DNA of 64,000 bases from contig DATJAY010000030.1 of assembly GCA_035515795.1 (NCBI GenBank), positions 1-64,000 on the forward strand. The letters run 5' to 3'. The notes below the pieces were generated by a model. The model made no database searches, was not told the origin of the DNA, and saw only the letters and a program-made list of their open reading frames with translations. Of this stretch, positions 18,516 to 27,345 are shown piece after piece; the stretch's first letter is position 1; every line of letters starts with the position of its first letter. The translations under genes were made by a program, and so were the position numbers. Source of the stretch: Candidatus Acidiferrales bacterium (GTDB taxonomy: Bacteria > Bacteroidota > Ignavibacteria > Kryptoniales > JAKASW01).

Positions 18516-18856
18516 ATGACATGAAATCGCTTCGGGAGAAGATCGATCGACTCGACAAGCGGATCGTCAAGCTTCTCAACAGACGAGCTAAATACGCGGA
18601 CGAGATCGGAAAGGTAAAGGAGAAATTGGGCCTTGAGGTATATTCTCCTGAAAGAGAAAAGCAGGTAATCGAAAATGTAAGCATCGAAAACCCGGGTCCA
18701 CTTACCGATGAGGCCATCAAGCGTGTTTATGAGAGAATCATAGACGAGTCCCGTCGACTGGAGCGCGAAAGTGCCGGGGAACGGCGGATTTCCCTGCAGA
18801 CAAATAATTCAAGGAGATTTTTTTTATGGTCCATGTTCCACCGTGAAAAGCCTTGA
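18512..18856 (+). CDS. Chorismate mutase (AroQ type)
   Basis: Converts chorismate to prephenate, the branch toward phenylalanine and tyrosine. Residues 1-90 match the all-helical AroQ fold: LREKIDRLDKRIVKLLNRRAKYADEIGKVK, then SPEREKQVIENV and the C-terminal helix TDEAIKRVYERIIDESRRLE. The catalytic Arg and Lys positions of helices 1 and 2 are present. It has an extra ~20-residue polar tail and no fused dehydratase or dehydrogenase. ATGA overlap with trpA shows translational coupling, and pairing with an aromatic biosynthesis gene fits the assignment. Its 3' end overlaps the proposed start of mltG. Confidence 0.92.
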   Translation: MNDMKSLREKIDRLDKRIVKLLNRRAKYADEIGKVKEKLGLEVYSPEREKQVIENVSIENPGPLTDEAIKRVYERIIDESRRLERESAGERRISLQTNNSRRFFLWSMFHREKP

Positions 18857-19859
18857 TCTGACAGAAAGAAGCAAATTATTCGCATTCGCCGCGACTATGG
18901 TCGCTGCCTTTGTCATGGTATGGATAATAATCTTCGTAATGCCGTACCACCATGAGCGTGGAAGGGGGACGATCATAACGATCGAGAGGGGCATGAGCGC
19001 AGACAGAGTCTACACAAAGCTTGTTCAATCCAGCACAATTACGAATAAATTTGTCTTCAAAATTGTAGCTAAGATTTTTGCCGTGGAACACAGGATCAAG
19101 GCCGGCAAGTATCTCTTCGTCGGTTTTTTTTCCGACTATGACGTCATGAAGATAATCGCATCGGGCAAGAGCAACCTCCTTGTGACAGTGACGATCCCGG
19201 AAGGACTTACGATACGTCAGATTGCATCCGTTTACCAGCGTGAGATTGGAATTGATTCGACCGCTTTTGCGGATCTGGCTCTTGACGACTCTTCTTCCTC
19301 GGCATTGGGTATCCCGTCGAAAACCTTAGAGGGTTATCTCTTTCCGCAGACTTATGACTTCTACTATGACACCGACCCGAAGGAAATACTGGAACGGATG
19401 GTCGACGAGTTCGATATTTTTTTCGACGACTCTTTGAGAGAGAGGGCGGCTCAAATGGGATTGAGAATCTCGGAAGTGATGAAGATGGCATCGATAATCG
19501 AAGATGAGGCGCGCGTCGATTCTGAAAGGGCAATCATAGCAAGCGTGTATTATAATCGTTTAAAGAAGCATATACCGCTGGAAGCCGATCCGACGATCCA
19601 GTACGCTCTCGGGGAACGGAAGAGAGTTTATTACAAGGATTTGAAAATAAATTCGCCCTACAACTCCTATGAAAAAATCGGCTTGCCGCCGACGCCGATA
19701 TGCAACCCCGGACAAAAATCTATTATCGCGGCGCTATATCCAGCGCGGACGGATTATCTATACTTCGTTTCGAACGGACACGGCGGCCATAAGTTCAGCA
19801 GTACATACGATCAGCATCTCCGGGCAGTGCGGGCATACAAAAGAATTCGAGCACACTAG
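18843..19859 (+). CDS. mltG: Endolytic murein transglycosylase MltG
   Basis: Inner-membrane YceG/MltG family enzyme that cuts nascent peptidoglycan strands and helps terminate glycan polymerisation. One N-terminal membrane helix (LFAFAATMVAAFVMVWIIIFVM) precedes a LysM-like region and the catalytic domain. That domain carries LEGYLFPQTYDF, the catalytic-Glu motif MASIIEDEA (E220), EADPTIQYALGE and PTPICNPGQKSIIAAL. The GTG at 18843 is proposed as start because it leaves a short cytosolic tail before the helix and lies 27 bases after AAGGAG. The frame is open to 18771, which would overlap chorismate mutase further. The start is uncertain, the identity is not. Confidence 0.93.
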   Translation: MKSLDLTERSKLFAFAATMVAAFVMVWIIIFVMPYHHERGRGTIITIERGMSADRVYTKLVQSSTITNKFVFKIVAKIFAVEHRIKAGKYLFVGFFSDYDVMKIIASGKSNLLVTVTIPEGLTIRQIASVYQREIGIDSTAFADLALDDSSSSALGIPSKTLEGYLFPQTYDFYYDTDPKEILERMVDEFDIFFDDSLRERAAQMGLRISEVMKMASIIEDEARVDSERAIIASVYYNRLKKHIPLEADPTIQYALGERKRVYYKDLKINSPYNSYEKIGLPPTPICNPGQKSIIAALYPARTDYLYFVSNGHGGHKFSSTYDQHLRAVRAYKRIRAH

Positions 19860-19872
19860 CTACCGCCATAAA

Positions 19873-21306
19873 ATGCCGCTCTCAGTTTTGAAACTGCGAT
19901 TAAAACAGGTAATCGGGTCATTTCGAGCCCCCTCGGTTTTGAAATTCCTCGCTCCTGATTTCCTCATAGGAGTTTTTATGGCAGTATCAAATTGGAATTA
20001 TCCGGACAAGAGTTTTATGCTGAAGGTCGGGGCCGTTGCCTGTTCGATTGCCTTGTTTACCTTGACGGCTGTGACGAAGAAATTGTTTTTCACCGGCGGC
20101 GACGTAGAGAATTTTTATTTTGTTTTGCCGACAACCGCATCCAGGTTTGCTTCCCTTTCATCTGTTATTCTCCTCAATCTCGTTGTGGTCCTTTCCGTCA
20201 TAGTTCTCCCGGTGCTTCTTGTTTTTCATCCGTTGAATTTTCTTGGCGATGCAATTCTTATCGGGATATCTTCTTCATGTTACTCCGCCACATTTTATTT
20301 TGTTGTTTTATTCGTAGTGGCACTGCTCCCGAGAAGGATTGCCGATCCGGCGTTGATGATTTTCCAGGTATTGATGGCATTGATTCTTTTGGCGGTGTTC
20401 CAGCTTCCCATCTATGACGTCCTATTTAGTACTACAAACTTCTTGTCTCTGACTCCTTGCATCTTGTTCCTGGTTTCTTGTCTCCTGTTTCTTCTTTTCC
20501 CGTTGCAGGAGAAACTAATCTCTAATTTGAAGGAATATGAATCCGATTCGGGCATGAATCTGCCGGCGATTGTTGAAAGACTCAGAAACGCACTTTTCAT
20601 TAGGAGTTCGGAAGAGGAGGCAGGTTTTCTTTTTTTTCTCTCCAACATCGTAAGAGGTCAGTCATTTAGACTTTCGACGATTGCAACGGCCGCCACACCG
20701 GTGATGGTCGCGATCTTCTGGGTGCTTCGTGGTTTTCGTTTTGTAAATTTCGGGGAGCCGACCGGGTTCTTGACGCCGGAATATGCCGCGCCAATAGCTT
20801 CTCTTGTCGGTTCCGGCATCGTGGTGCATTATTTTCTGTCGCAGAATTTATTGAGCTCAAAAGACCACGACGCCGCTTGGCTTTTTAAAGTAAATCCGTT
20901 GTTCTGCAGCGGCAAGTTTGTGCTGGGAGTCCGTAAATCGTATCTAACCATCGTCCACGTCCCGATGAGCATCGGAATTTTCCTGGTAATTATTCAGGGA
21001 AATTCGTTTCTGGAGTCCGCAGTTGTCGCGCTGACATTTTATTTTTTGACTCATATAGCCGCAACCGTTTTTTCAATCACGCAGAAGAATCTGCCGTTCA
21101 CGCTGCCATTCACTCGGATCAGCTCGGAGAGTATAGCCGATCTGATTTTCATGCTTCTTTATTCGACTCTCGTGACGTTTATTCTGCTTGTTTCTTACGA
21201 AAAAATCGGGAATCTTTTGATGCTGAATCTTTTTGCGTTTATCTTAGTAAGTGTCATTGAGTTTTCATCGGTGAGATTCACCAATAGCAGAGTTGAGCTT
21301 GTCTAA
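19873..21306 (+). CDS. Polytopic membrane protein, possibly ABC-2-like
   Basis: A 477-residue protein with about 12 predicted membrane segments, for example FASLSSVILLNLVVVLSVIVL, CYSATFYFVVLFVVAL and LIFMLLYSTLVTFILLVSYE. An N-terminal part resembles permease subunits of ABC exporters (FFTGGDVENFYFVLPTTASRF), where the phrase about cytosolic loop and enzyme names is common in bacteroidete exporters. No ATPase gene is adjacent. The ATG at 19873 follows the mltG stop by 13 bp; the frame is open far upstream but would overlap mltG. Its 3' end overlaps one possible ubiX start. Function unassigned; an export role is inference. Confidence 0.7.
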   Translation: MPLSVLKLRLKQVIGSFRAPSVLKFLAPDFLIGVFMAVSNWNYPDKSFMLKVGAVACSIALFTLTAVTKKLFFTGGDVENFYFVLPTTASRFASLSSVILLNLVVVLSVIVLPVLLVFHPLNFLGDAILIGISSSCYSATFYFVVLFVVALLPRRIADPALMIFQVLMALILLAVFQLPIYDVLFSTTNFLSLTPCILFLVSCLLFLLFPLQEKLISNLKEYESDSGMNLPAIVERLRNALFIRSSEEEAGFLFFLSNIVRGQSFRLSTIATAATPVMVAIFWVLRGFRFVNFGEPTGFLTPEYAAPIASLVGSGIVVHYFLSQNLLSSKDHDAAWLFKVNPLFCSGKFVLGVRKSYLTIVHVPMSIGIFLVIIQGNSFLESAVVALTFYFLTHIAATVFSITQKNLPFTLPFTRISSESIADLIFMLLYSTLVTFILLVSYEKIGNLLMLNLFAFILVSVIEFSSVRFTNSRVELV

Positions 21307-21340
21307 AAACAAATCGAATGTCCCGTTCGCAGGGAAGAAA

Positions 21341-21931
21341 ATGATCGTGGGCGTAACGGGAGCAAGCGGTGCAATCTATGCTCTTCATACACTCCGTGCG
21401 CTCCTTACAAAAGGAATCGAAGTACACATCGTCTTTTCCGACTACGGAGCCTACGTCATTGAGAGCGAAACGGATTTTTCACTGAAGACGGGGGACATGC
21501 TTGAATCCTTCAGGGCAAAATACGGCGATGAGGTAATGAGCGGCAGCATTGTGAAATACAGCAACAAGGATCTTGCCGCGACAATTTCGAGCGGTTCGTT
21601 CAAGACAGATGGAATGGTTGTTGTGCCGTGTTCCATGAAGACTCTGGCGGGAGTTGCGCAGGGTGTCGCAGGAAACCTGATCGAGCGTGCAGCCGATGTC
21701 ACTTTGAAAGAGGGCAGGAAACTCGTGCTTGTTCCCCGCGAGACTCCGTTGAACAAGATTCACCTGAAAAACATGTTAGCCGCAGCAGATGCAGGAGCGC
21801 ATATACTTCCCGCAATGCCTGCATTTTACCAGAAACCGACCTCGATAGAAGAACTCGCAGATTTCATAGCGGCCAGGATTCTTGCGTTGTTTGATATTGA
21901 AACGGAACTTTTCGAGCCTTGGCAAAAGTAA
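21341..21931 (+). CDS. ubiX: Flavin prenyltransferase UbiX
   Basis: Attaches a dimethylallyl group to FMN, making the prenylated flavin used by UbiD-type decarboxylases. Signatures: the FMN-binding loop GVTGASGAIYA at the N-terminus, VVPCSMKTLAGVAQGVAGNLI, RAADVTLKEGRKLVLVPRETPL, HLKNMLAAADAGAHILPAMPAFY and the end FIAARILALFDIE. The ATG at 21341 has GGGAAG before it; TTG codons at 21293 and 21299 would add up to 16 residues and overlap the preceding gene. No ubiD is in the window. The gene overlaps the following lipoprotein start by 13 bases, which suggests coupled translation. Confidence 0.95.
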   Translation: MIVGVTGASGAIYALHTLRALLTKGIEVHIVFSDYGAYVIESETDFSLKTGDMLESFRAKYGDEVMSGSIVKYSNKDLAATISSGSFKTDGMVVVPCSMKTLAGVAQGVAGNLIERAADVTLKEGRKLVLVPRETPLNKIHLKNMLAAADAGAHILPAMPAFYQKPTSIEELADFIAARILALFDIETELFEPWQK

Positions 21932-23610
21932 ATCGATCTACCAATCTCTCGTCAGCCGTTCTCTATGGATTCTCGATTTCTTTTTTTCTCATCATCCTCG
22001 CGGGTTGCGCAGGTCAGATCGGCCCCTCCGGCGGCCCGATAGACAAAACGCCGCCACAAATTGTTTATTCATCGCCTTCGCAAAAACAATTGAACTTCAA
22101 TTCGGACGAATTAGAAATTCGTTTTGATAAATATATGTCCGAACGGGCAGTGGAGAATGCAATCTATTTTCCTCCGTTCAGCTCGAAAGAGATCGACTTT
22201 GACTGGTCGGGCAAAGAATTGACGATCAAACTCCGCAAGCCGCTGGAAAAGGACCGAACATATATTTTAACGATTGGCGCCGGAGCACAGGACACCAGAA
22301 ATAATTCTATTGGCAAGGCGGTCAACCTTGTGTTCTCCACAGGCTCAAAGGTTGACACCGGCATCATAAGCGGCACCGTTTTTTTTACAGGTAAAGCTCA
22401 AGCGTACACCGTCGCGGCGTTCTCAGTCACCGACAGCATCGACACACTCAGACCTTCCATGAATCTGGCAAAATACGTCACGCAGTCCGACGACAGCGGA
22501 AGATACATCATGCAAGGTCTGGCCGCCGGTAAGTATCGGTTGGTATGTTTCGACGACCAAATGAGAAACTTTACCTACGCAATTCAAATGGATAATTACG
22601 CGTCGGCGACTCACGACATCGAAATGACAGATAGCCTCCAGAGTATCACCGACATGAATTTCATGCCTGCGACTGAGGATACATCTCGTCCTCAGTTGTA
22701 TAGCGCCGACCTCGCGAAAGACGGAACACTGTTATTGAAGTTCAGCGAGATGTTGGACTCTTCCTCTATATCACCGCGGTATTTCTACGTGCGCGACTCC
22801 GTCACTGCTGAAGATTTCCCGGTTGATTACGCGGCCCGGCGAGAAGATAACAAGCTCAATGTCACTCTCGGTCTGGCAAAGCCGCTTCCTCTAAAACGCA
22901 CCTATCTTGTAACGGCCACCGAAAACATAAGAGATCTTCAATCGAACAAAATCTCACCGGAGAACAACCCAGTCGTTCTGAAACCCGACAGTGCAACGGT
23001 CAGGGTGCCGCAATATTACTTCAATTTTTCCGATTCCGTTCGAGATGTCAATCCTCATGATACCCTGTTCTGCCAGATCATGTCGCCCGCAATTTCTCAT
23101 TCCACTTCTGATACTCCTTTTGTGTCGCTGGTTGATAGTACGGGAAGTTTAGTTCCCGCCGGAATTTTCCGCCAATCCGAATCGGTCTTTAAAATTTCGC
23201 TCCAGGATCTCAAGTCTCTTGGATGGTACAGCGCGGAGATAAGGTATCGTTTCGCCGGATCGGAGAAAGACTCCGTAATGGCACGCAGTTTCAGGATGAT
23301 AGATTTTGCGACACTTGGCGACATAGAAGGAGAAATCATCCCGGCAGGGAAAAAGGTTGTCGTCCTTGCCGCAAGCGCCGATGGAAAGAAGTATGTGACT
23401 CTCGCTGGACCGGACGGTAAATTCCATATCGGTGAAGTTCCCGCGGCAACTTTTACGTTGGGCGCGTACGTTCAGCACAATAATGGAATCGATTATTACA
23501 GCGGTAAAAGTTTCCCGTACAAATTTGCAGAGCCGTTCGGTGTCTATCCTGATCCGGTCAAAGTCAGAGCGAGGTGGACATCCGAGGGTGTGAAAATTAG
23601 GTTGTTTTAG
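21919..23610 (+). CDS. Ig-like (Big_5) lipoprotein
   Basis: A 563-residue lipoprotein: hydrophobic signal, lipobox IILAGC, then GQIGPSGGPIDKTPPQIVYSS. This Gly-Pro-rich start followed by a Big_5-type Ig-like domain (LEIRFDKYMSERAVENAIYF, then TYILTIGAGAQD) is a widespread conserved arrangement in the Bacteroidetes group. A carboxypeptidase-regulatory-like segment (GTVFFTGKAQAYTVAAF; SGRYIMQGLAAGKYRL) and a second Ig-like region (LLLKFSEMLDSSSISPRYFYV) follow. The start codon is TTG at 21919, inside the end of ubiX; no later ATG would keep the signal peptide. Function unknown; probably periplasmic-facing or surface-anchored. Confidence 0.8.
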   Translation: MAKVNRSTNLSSAVLYGFSISFFLIILAGCAGQIGPSGGPIDKTPPQIVYSSPSQKQLNFNSDELEIRFDKYMSERAVENAIYFPPFSSKEIDFDWSGKELTIKLRKPLEKDRTYILTIGAGAQDTRNNSIGKAVNLVFSTGSKVDTGIISGTVFFTGKAQAYTVAAFSVTDSIDTLRPSMNLAKYVTQSDDSGRYIMQGLAAGKYRLVCFDDQMRNFTYAIQMDNYASATHDIEMTDSLQSITDMNFMPATEDTSRPQLYSADLAKDGTLLLKFSEMLDSSSISPRYFYVRDSVTAEDFPVDYAARREDNKLNVTLGLAKPLPLKRTYLVTATENIRDLQSNKISPENNPVVLKPDSATVRVPQYYFNFSDSVRDVNPHDTLFCQIMSPAISHSTSDTPFVSLVDSTGSLVPAGIFRQSESVFKISLQDLKSLGWYSAEIRYRFAGSEKDSVMARSFRMIDFATLGDIEGEIIPAGKKVVVLAASADGKKYVTLAGPDGKFHIGEVPAATFTLGAYVQHNNGIDYYSGKSFPYKFAEPFGVYPDPVKVRARWTSEGVKIRLF

Positions 23611-23677
23611 CTCGGGCCAAGGGCGATTGATTTTCAAGCGTTTGAGCCGTAAATTTATTCAAAGTTGAGGTGACGAT

Positions 23678-24028
23678 TTGTTTACGTTATTAGTTGTTTT
23701 GGAAATTTTCATTGCCGTCCTTTTAATGGCTGTTGTGTTGATGCAGGCTAGCAAAGGAGGAGGGTTGGCCGGCGGTTTCGGAGGTGCGAGCGCTGGTTTT
23801 GGAAACATGTTTGGAGTACGCAAGACAGCAGACGTTTTGTCAAGGATGACCACGATACTTGGTACCGTCTTCATCGTTCTTGCCCTCTTCATAAACTTGT
23901 TTTTCCTGCCGAACAAAGTTTCAAATCAGCAAAAGAGTTTCCTGCAGACTCAAGGACAACGGAGCTTACCTCCCGCGCAGCAGGTGCCGCAAGTTCCAGT
24001 CGAATCAGCTCCACAGCCGCAAAAGTGA
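23678..24028 (+). CDS. secG: Preprotein translocase subunit SecG
   Basis: Small subunit of the SecYEG channel. Two membrane helices are present: TLLVVLEIFIAVLLMAVVLMQ, and TTILGTVFIVLALFINLFFLP. Between them lies the conserved cytosolic loop QASKGGGLAGGFGGASAGFGNMFG. The C-terminal tail of ~30 residues is Gln/Pro-rich and not conserved. It starts with TTG, preceded by GAGGTG at good spacing. SecG acts with SecY and SecE, which are not in the window, and serves export of the many signal-peptide proteins encoded here. Confidence 0.93.
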   Translation: MFTLLVVLEIFIAVLLMAVVLMQASKGGGLAGGFGGASAGFGNMFGVRKTADVLSRMTTILGTVFIVLALFINLFFLPNKVSNQQKSFLQTQGQRSLPPAQQVPQVPVESAPQPQK

Positions 24029-24063
24029 TTTTACTCCTCCTGAACGCGTCCTGAGGATAAGAT

Positions 24064-25161
24064 ATGCCCGATTCTCCTCTTATATTGCTTGTCGATGACG
24101 AGCAGGCAAATTTGGAATTATTCTCGACAATACTCACTGAAGAGGGTTACCGGGTATTGTCCGCTGCCAGAGGGGATGACGCTCTTCATCTCTTGGAAAC
24201 CAGCAAACCTGATCTCATAATAAGCGACATCTACATGCCCGAGATGGGCGGATTCGAGTTTTATGAAAAGGTGCAGAAGGTACAGGAGCTTAGATCGGTT
24301 CCATTCATTTTCCTCAGCGCACTCTCCGATTGGCAGCATGTTCGTGAAGGAAAAGAATTGGGTGCAGATGATTATCTGACGAAACCCGTTGACATCGACG
24401 AGCTTGTAACGACCGTAAAGGGAAAGCTCAAACGCGCCGCTTCTCTTCGAAGTGCCATGCAGAGCGAGTTTGAAACCTTGAAGGAGCAGATTCTATCTAC
24501 GTTGTCTCACGAATTGAATACACCGCTCACATATATCATCGGCTTTTCAGAGATCATAGGCAACAGCGAGTCGCCGATCCCCATGGACGAATTAAAGGAG
24601 TTTGCCGGCCTGATTCGACAGGGTGGCGACAGGTTGAAAAATTTTGTCGATGATTTTCTTGAGGCGGTTCAAATCGATTCGGGCAAGACGGCAGAATATT
24701 ATTCAAGAAGCAAGAAAGAATTCAACCTCTCGGAATCTATTACGCTCCTTTCCAGGGAATACGCGATGGTCGCCACTGAAAAAAACGTTCAGTTCCAATC
24801 CGATGTGCCGGATGAGCTTCGCGTGATGGGGTCCGAGACTCTGATCCGTGATGCAATCGGCCGCATACTTTCCAATGCGGTAAAGTTCACATCTGAAGGC
24901 AATGTCAAGGTGTGTGCCCGCCCGGACGGAAACATTGTTCAGCTCGAGATTGCCGATACGGGAGTGGGAATTCCTGAAAAGGAATTGCCCAGAGTTTGCG
25001 AGAAATTTTATCAAGTCAACAAGGACAAGCAGCAGCAGCAGGGTGCGGGACTCGGCCTCTATATCGCCAACAACCTCGCGAAGATAAATCATTGCGAATT
25101 GGCCATTTCGTCGATTGAAGGCGTGGGAACCAAGGTTACCTTAGACATCCCGGCCCGGTAA
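24064..25161 (+). CDS. Soluble hybrid: receiver domain followed by histidine kinase
   Basis: A 365-residue cytosolic signalling protein. Residues 6-122 form a CheY-like receiver (acidic DDE at 11-13, phospho-acceptor D55 in IISDIYMPEMGG, K108 in LTKPVD). A kinase follows, with the dimerisation helix carrying ILSTLSHELNTPLTYIIGFSE (H149), then an HATPase with N-box IGRILSNAVKFT, G1 DTGVGIP, F-box FYQV and G2 GAGLGLYIA. No membrane segment is present. The REC-HisKA-HATPase order suggests it receives phosphate from another kinase or acts in a relay. It overlaps no neighbour but lies 2 bp before the Omp85-like gene, so may share its mRNA. Confidence 0.92.
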   Translation: MPDSPLILLVDDEQANLELFSTILTEEGYRVLSAARGDDALHLLETSKPDLIISDIYMPEMGGFEFYEKVQKVQELRSVPFIFLSALSDWQHVREGKELGADDYLTKPVDIDELVTTVKGKLKRAASLRSAMQSEFETLKEQILSTLSHELNTPLTYIIGFSEIIGNSESPIPMDELKEFAGLIRQGGDRLKNFVDDFLEAVQIDSGKTAEYYSRSKKEFNLSESITLLSREYAMVATEKNVQFQSDVPDELRVMGSETLIRDAIGRILSNAVKFTSEGNVKVCARPDGNIVQLEIADTGVGIPEKELPRVCEKFYQVNKDKQQQQGAGLGLYIANNLAKINHCELAISSIEGVGTKVTLDIPAR

Positions 25162-25163
25162 TC

Positions 25164-26501
25164 ATGGCACGGTCGTGGTTCCTCATCACGAGCCTTTTTT
25201 TCCTTGTACCATCATTTAATATTTGCGCTTCCGTAATATCTGATGAACCTGATTCAACCTCCCCTTTCATAGTCAATAGAATTATCATCGAAGGAAACAC
25301 GTTAACAAAGTCCTACGTCATTTTAAGGGAACTGCCTTTCAAAGAAGGGGACTCCGTGACTGCCGCCGATCTTGATTTTGCTAGGGAGCGAATTTACAGT
25401 ACGGGACTCTTTACGAGAGTTCTCACGCAGCCGGAACCAGTTTCGAAAGACCACACCGACCTGCTGATCTACGTCGAAGAAAGGTGGTATGTCTGGCCGT
25501 ATCCGATTGTCGGATTTCGCGACCAGGTTATAAGCTGGAATAAATTGTACGCCGGTCTCGGAGTGGTCGATCTCAATTTTCGCGGGATGGCGGAAAGACT
25601 TGAAGGAATGTTTGCGCTGGGCTACGATCCGTTCGCCGCAATTACTTACAGCAGCCCATCGATGGGCCGGGACAAAGAATATCTGCTGTGGCTGGGGGCA
25701 AGCTACTCTCATGGGAGAAACATCGGCCTCGGGTCGTCCTATTCCGCGGGACAATTTGATGATTCATTCGGAGATTTCTACATCGGGGTCGGAAAGCGAC
25801 TCGATCTTTATTCAATCTTGTCCGTCGGGGTTGCGTATAACTATGTTGCAAGAAATACCGATGATTCAAACAGTGTGGCTCTCTCGCTGAACGGGAAGGA
25901 CGTTTTTGCGTCTATCCAGTTCGAATACTATTACGATTCCCGTGATCTCAAAACTTACGCATCGCAGGGAACCTACGTTGATGTGACTTTCGAGAAATAC
26001 GGATTAGGCGAGAGCATCGTGAATTTCGGCAGAGTCTCTTTTGACGTCCGCCAGTATCTCCCACTTTCTGACTTTCTGACCCTGGCAGCAAGAGTACACT
26101 CGAGTTTGGCCGAAGGGGCGGACATTCCGAGATACAATCATGTTTTTTTCGGTTATGGCGAAAGGATTCGGGGGATGTTCAACTCAGTCATGGAAGGTGA
26201 AAGCATTTTGGGAAGTAATCTGGAAGTGCGAATTCCTATCGTGAAGAAAACGTATATCGAGCTTTCGTGGCTTCCCATCAGAGAATTTGCATCGAATAGG
26301 ATCGCTCTTTATTGGAATTTTCTTGCCGATGCAGGGGAGACTTCTGACAAACATTTGAACATGGGATGGAATAATGCGGTATATGGCTACGGCGTCGGCT
26401 TAACACTTCTGCTGCCGTACGATACGATTTTCCAGGTTGATTTTGCCAGGGGCAGCGACCGGCATCTCGAATGGATATTCGCATTTGGAGAAACCATTTA
26501 A
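25164..26501 (+). CDS. Short Omp85/BamA-like outer-membrane protein with one POTRA-like domain
   Basis: A 445-residue protein. After a signal peptide, residues ~33-108 look like one POTRA repeat (IVNRIIIEGNTLTKSYVILRE, then LDFARERIYSTGLFTRV and TDLLIYVEERW). The rest is a beta-barrel with KLYAGLGVVDLNFRGMAERL, QFEYYYDSRDLKTYASQGTYVDV and the Omp85-type NHVFFGYGERIRGMF. BamA normally has five POTRA domains and TamA three, so this is a reduced member. It may export or insert a particular substrate. The C-terminal stop overlaps the rsmE start (TAATG). Confidence 0.82.
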   Translation: MARSWFLITSLFFLVPSFNICASVISDEPDSTSPFIVNRIIIEGNTLTKSYVILRELPFKEGDSVTAADLDFARERIYSTGLFTRVLTQPEPVSKDHTDLLIYVEERWYVWPYPIVGFRDQVISWNKLYAGLGVVDLNFRGMAERLEGMFALGYDPFAAITYSSPSMGRDKEYLLWLGASYSHGRNIGLGSSYSAGQFDDSFGDFYIGVGKRLDLYSILSVGVAYNYVARNTDDSNSVALSLNGKDVFASIQFEYYYDSRDLKTYASQGTYVDVTFEKYGLGESIVNFGRVSFDVRQYLPLSDFLTLAARVHSSLAEGADIPRYNHVFFGYGERIRGMFNSVMEGESILGSNLEVRIPIVKKTYIELSWLPIREFASNRIALYWNFLADAGETSDKHLNMGWNNAVYGYGVGLTLLLPYDTIFQVDFARGSDRHLEWIFAFGETI

Positions 26502-27223
26502 TGGAGCAATATATTTTTGAAACAAGAAATCGGGCCAGAAATCCGGATGGTGATGATATCATCACCATGATTGGAGACGAACATTTCCACCTTTCCCGAG
26601 TGCTGCGTGCGAGGGCCGGCGAAACAATTTTAGCTACCGATGGTGAAGGAACCACATGCCTTTGCGTTATTCAGCAAATCGGGAAAGTCAGCTCAATATG
26701 CAAAGTGATTGAAGAACATCGCAATTTCAATTTATCCGCACGCGAATTCTATATCGGAATCGCTGCATTGAAGCCTGTTTCTAAATTGGAGCTTGCAGTT
26801 GAAAAATGCACGGAACTTGGCTCGCGAGGTTTCTTGTTATTTAATTCTGAGCGAAGCGAGAAAGTAAATCTCCGTCGCGAAAGAATGGCGGCCATTGTAA
26901 AAGCGGCAGTCAAGCAGTCACTTCAGAGTAAAATCCCTGAGTTGGCGATCGTAAGAAATTTGGAAGAAGCTGCGTCGCAATGCCATGTTCATAGAGAGAA
27001 ATTTGTTCTCCACGAAAAATCGGACAAAATGATGACCGAATATTTGCCGGAGGTCAAGAAAGGCCGCTCGGTAATCGTGCTTGTCGGACCGGAAGGTGGA
27101 TTCTCAGAAAAAGAGATCGGTTTTTTGACCGAAAATGGTTTTAAAAGTTTTTCGCTTGGTAAATCGCGCTTGAGATCCGAAACTGCCGCGATAAAGGCAG
27201 CCTCTCTCCTTGCCGTGTATTAG
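26501..27223 (+). CDS. rsmE: 16S rRNA (uracil-1498-N3)-methyltransferase
   Basis: SPOUT-class methyltransferase that methylates N3 of U1498 in 16S rRNA using SAM. The 240-residue product has the N-terminal PUA-like part (HFHLSRVLRARAGETILATDG) and the knot domain with LKPVSKLELAVEKCTELG. VGPEGGFSEKEIGFL and the closing SLGKSRLRSETAAIKAASLL are also present. These are the diagnostic RsmE motifs. The ATG at 26501 shares its A with the stop of the upstream gene and has GGAG upstream; an upstream in-frame ATG at 26471 would overlap that gene. Confidence 0.95.
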   Translation: MEQYIFETRNRARNPDGDDIITMIGDEHFHLSRVLRARAGETILATDGEGTTCLCVIQQIGKVSSICKVIEEHRNFNLSAREFYIGIAALKPVSKLELAVEKCTELGSRGFLLFNSERSEKVNLRRERMAAIVKAAVKQSLQSKIPELAIVRNLEEAASQCHVHREKFVLHEKSDKMMTEYLPEVKKGRSVIVLVGPEGGFSEKEIGFLTENGFKSFSLGKSRLRSETAAIKAASLLAVY

Positions 27224-27345
27224 TGAAGATCATAGATTAAGGTTTAAAATGAAATTACCGTGCTTTGAGTTTTTTTCCTTCGGTCTTTATGCATATTACA
27301 CGCCTTTGGTTCTCGGACCTCTTCGGCAAAAATTGATTTTGAGAG

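Noticed and set aside
18826-18846. Six-codon frame MVHVPP with a ribosome site before mltG
   Set aside because: Too short to judge; the AAGGAG more likely serves the mltG GTG start nearby or is chance.
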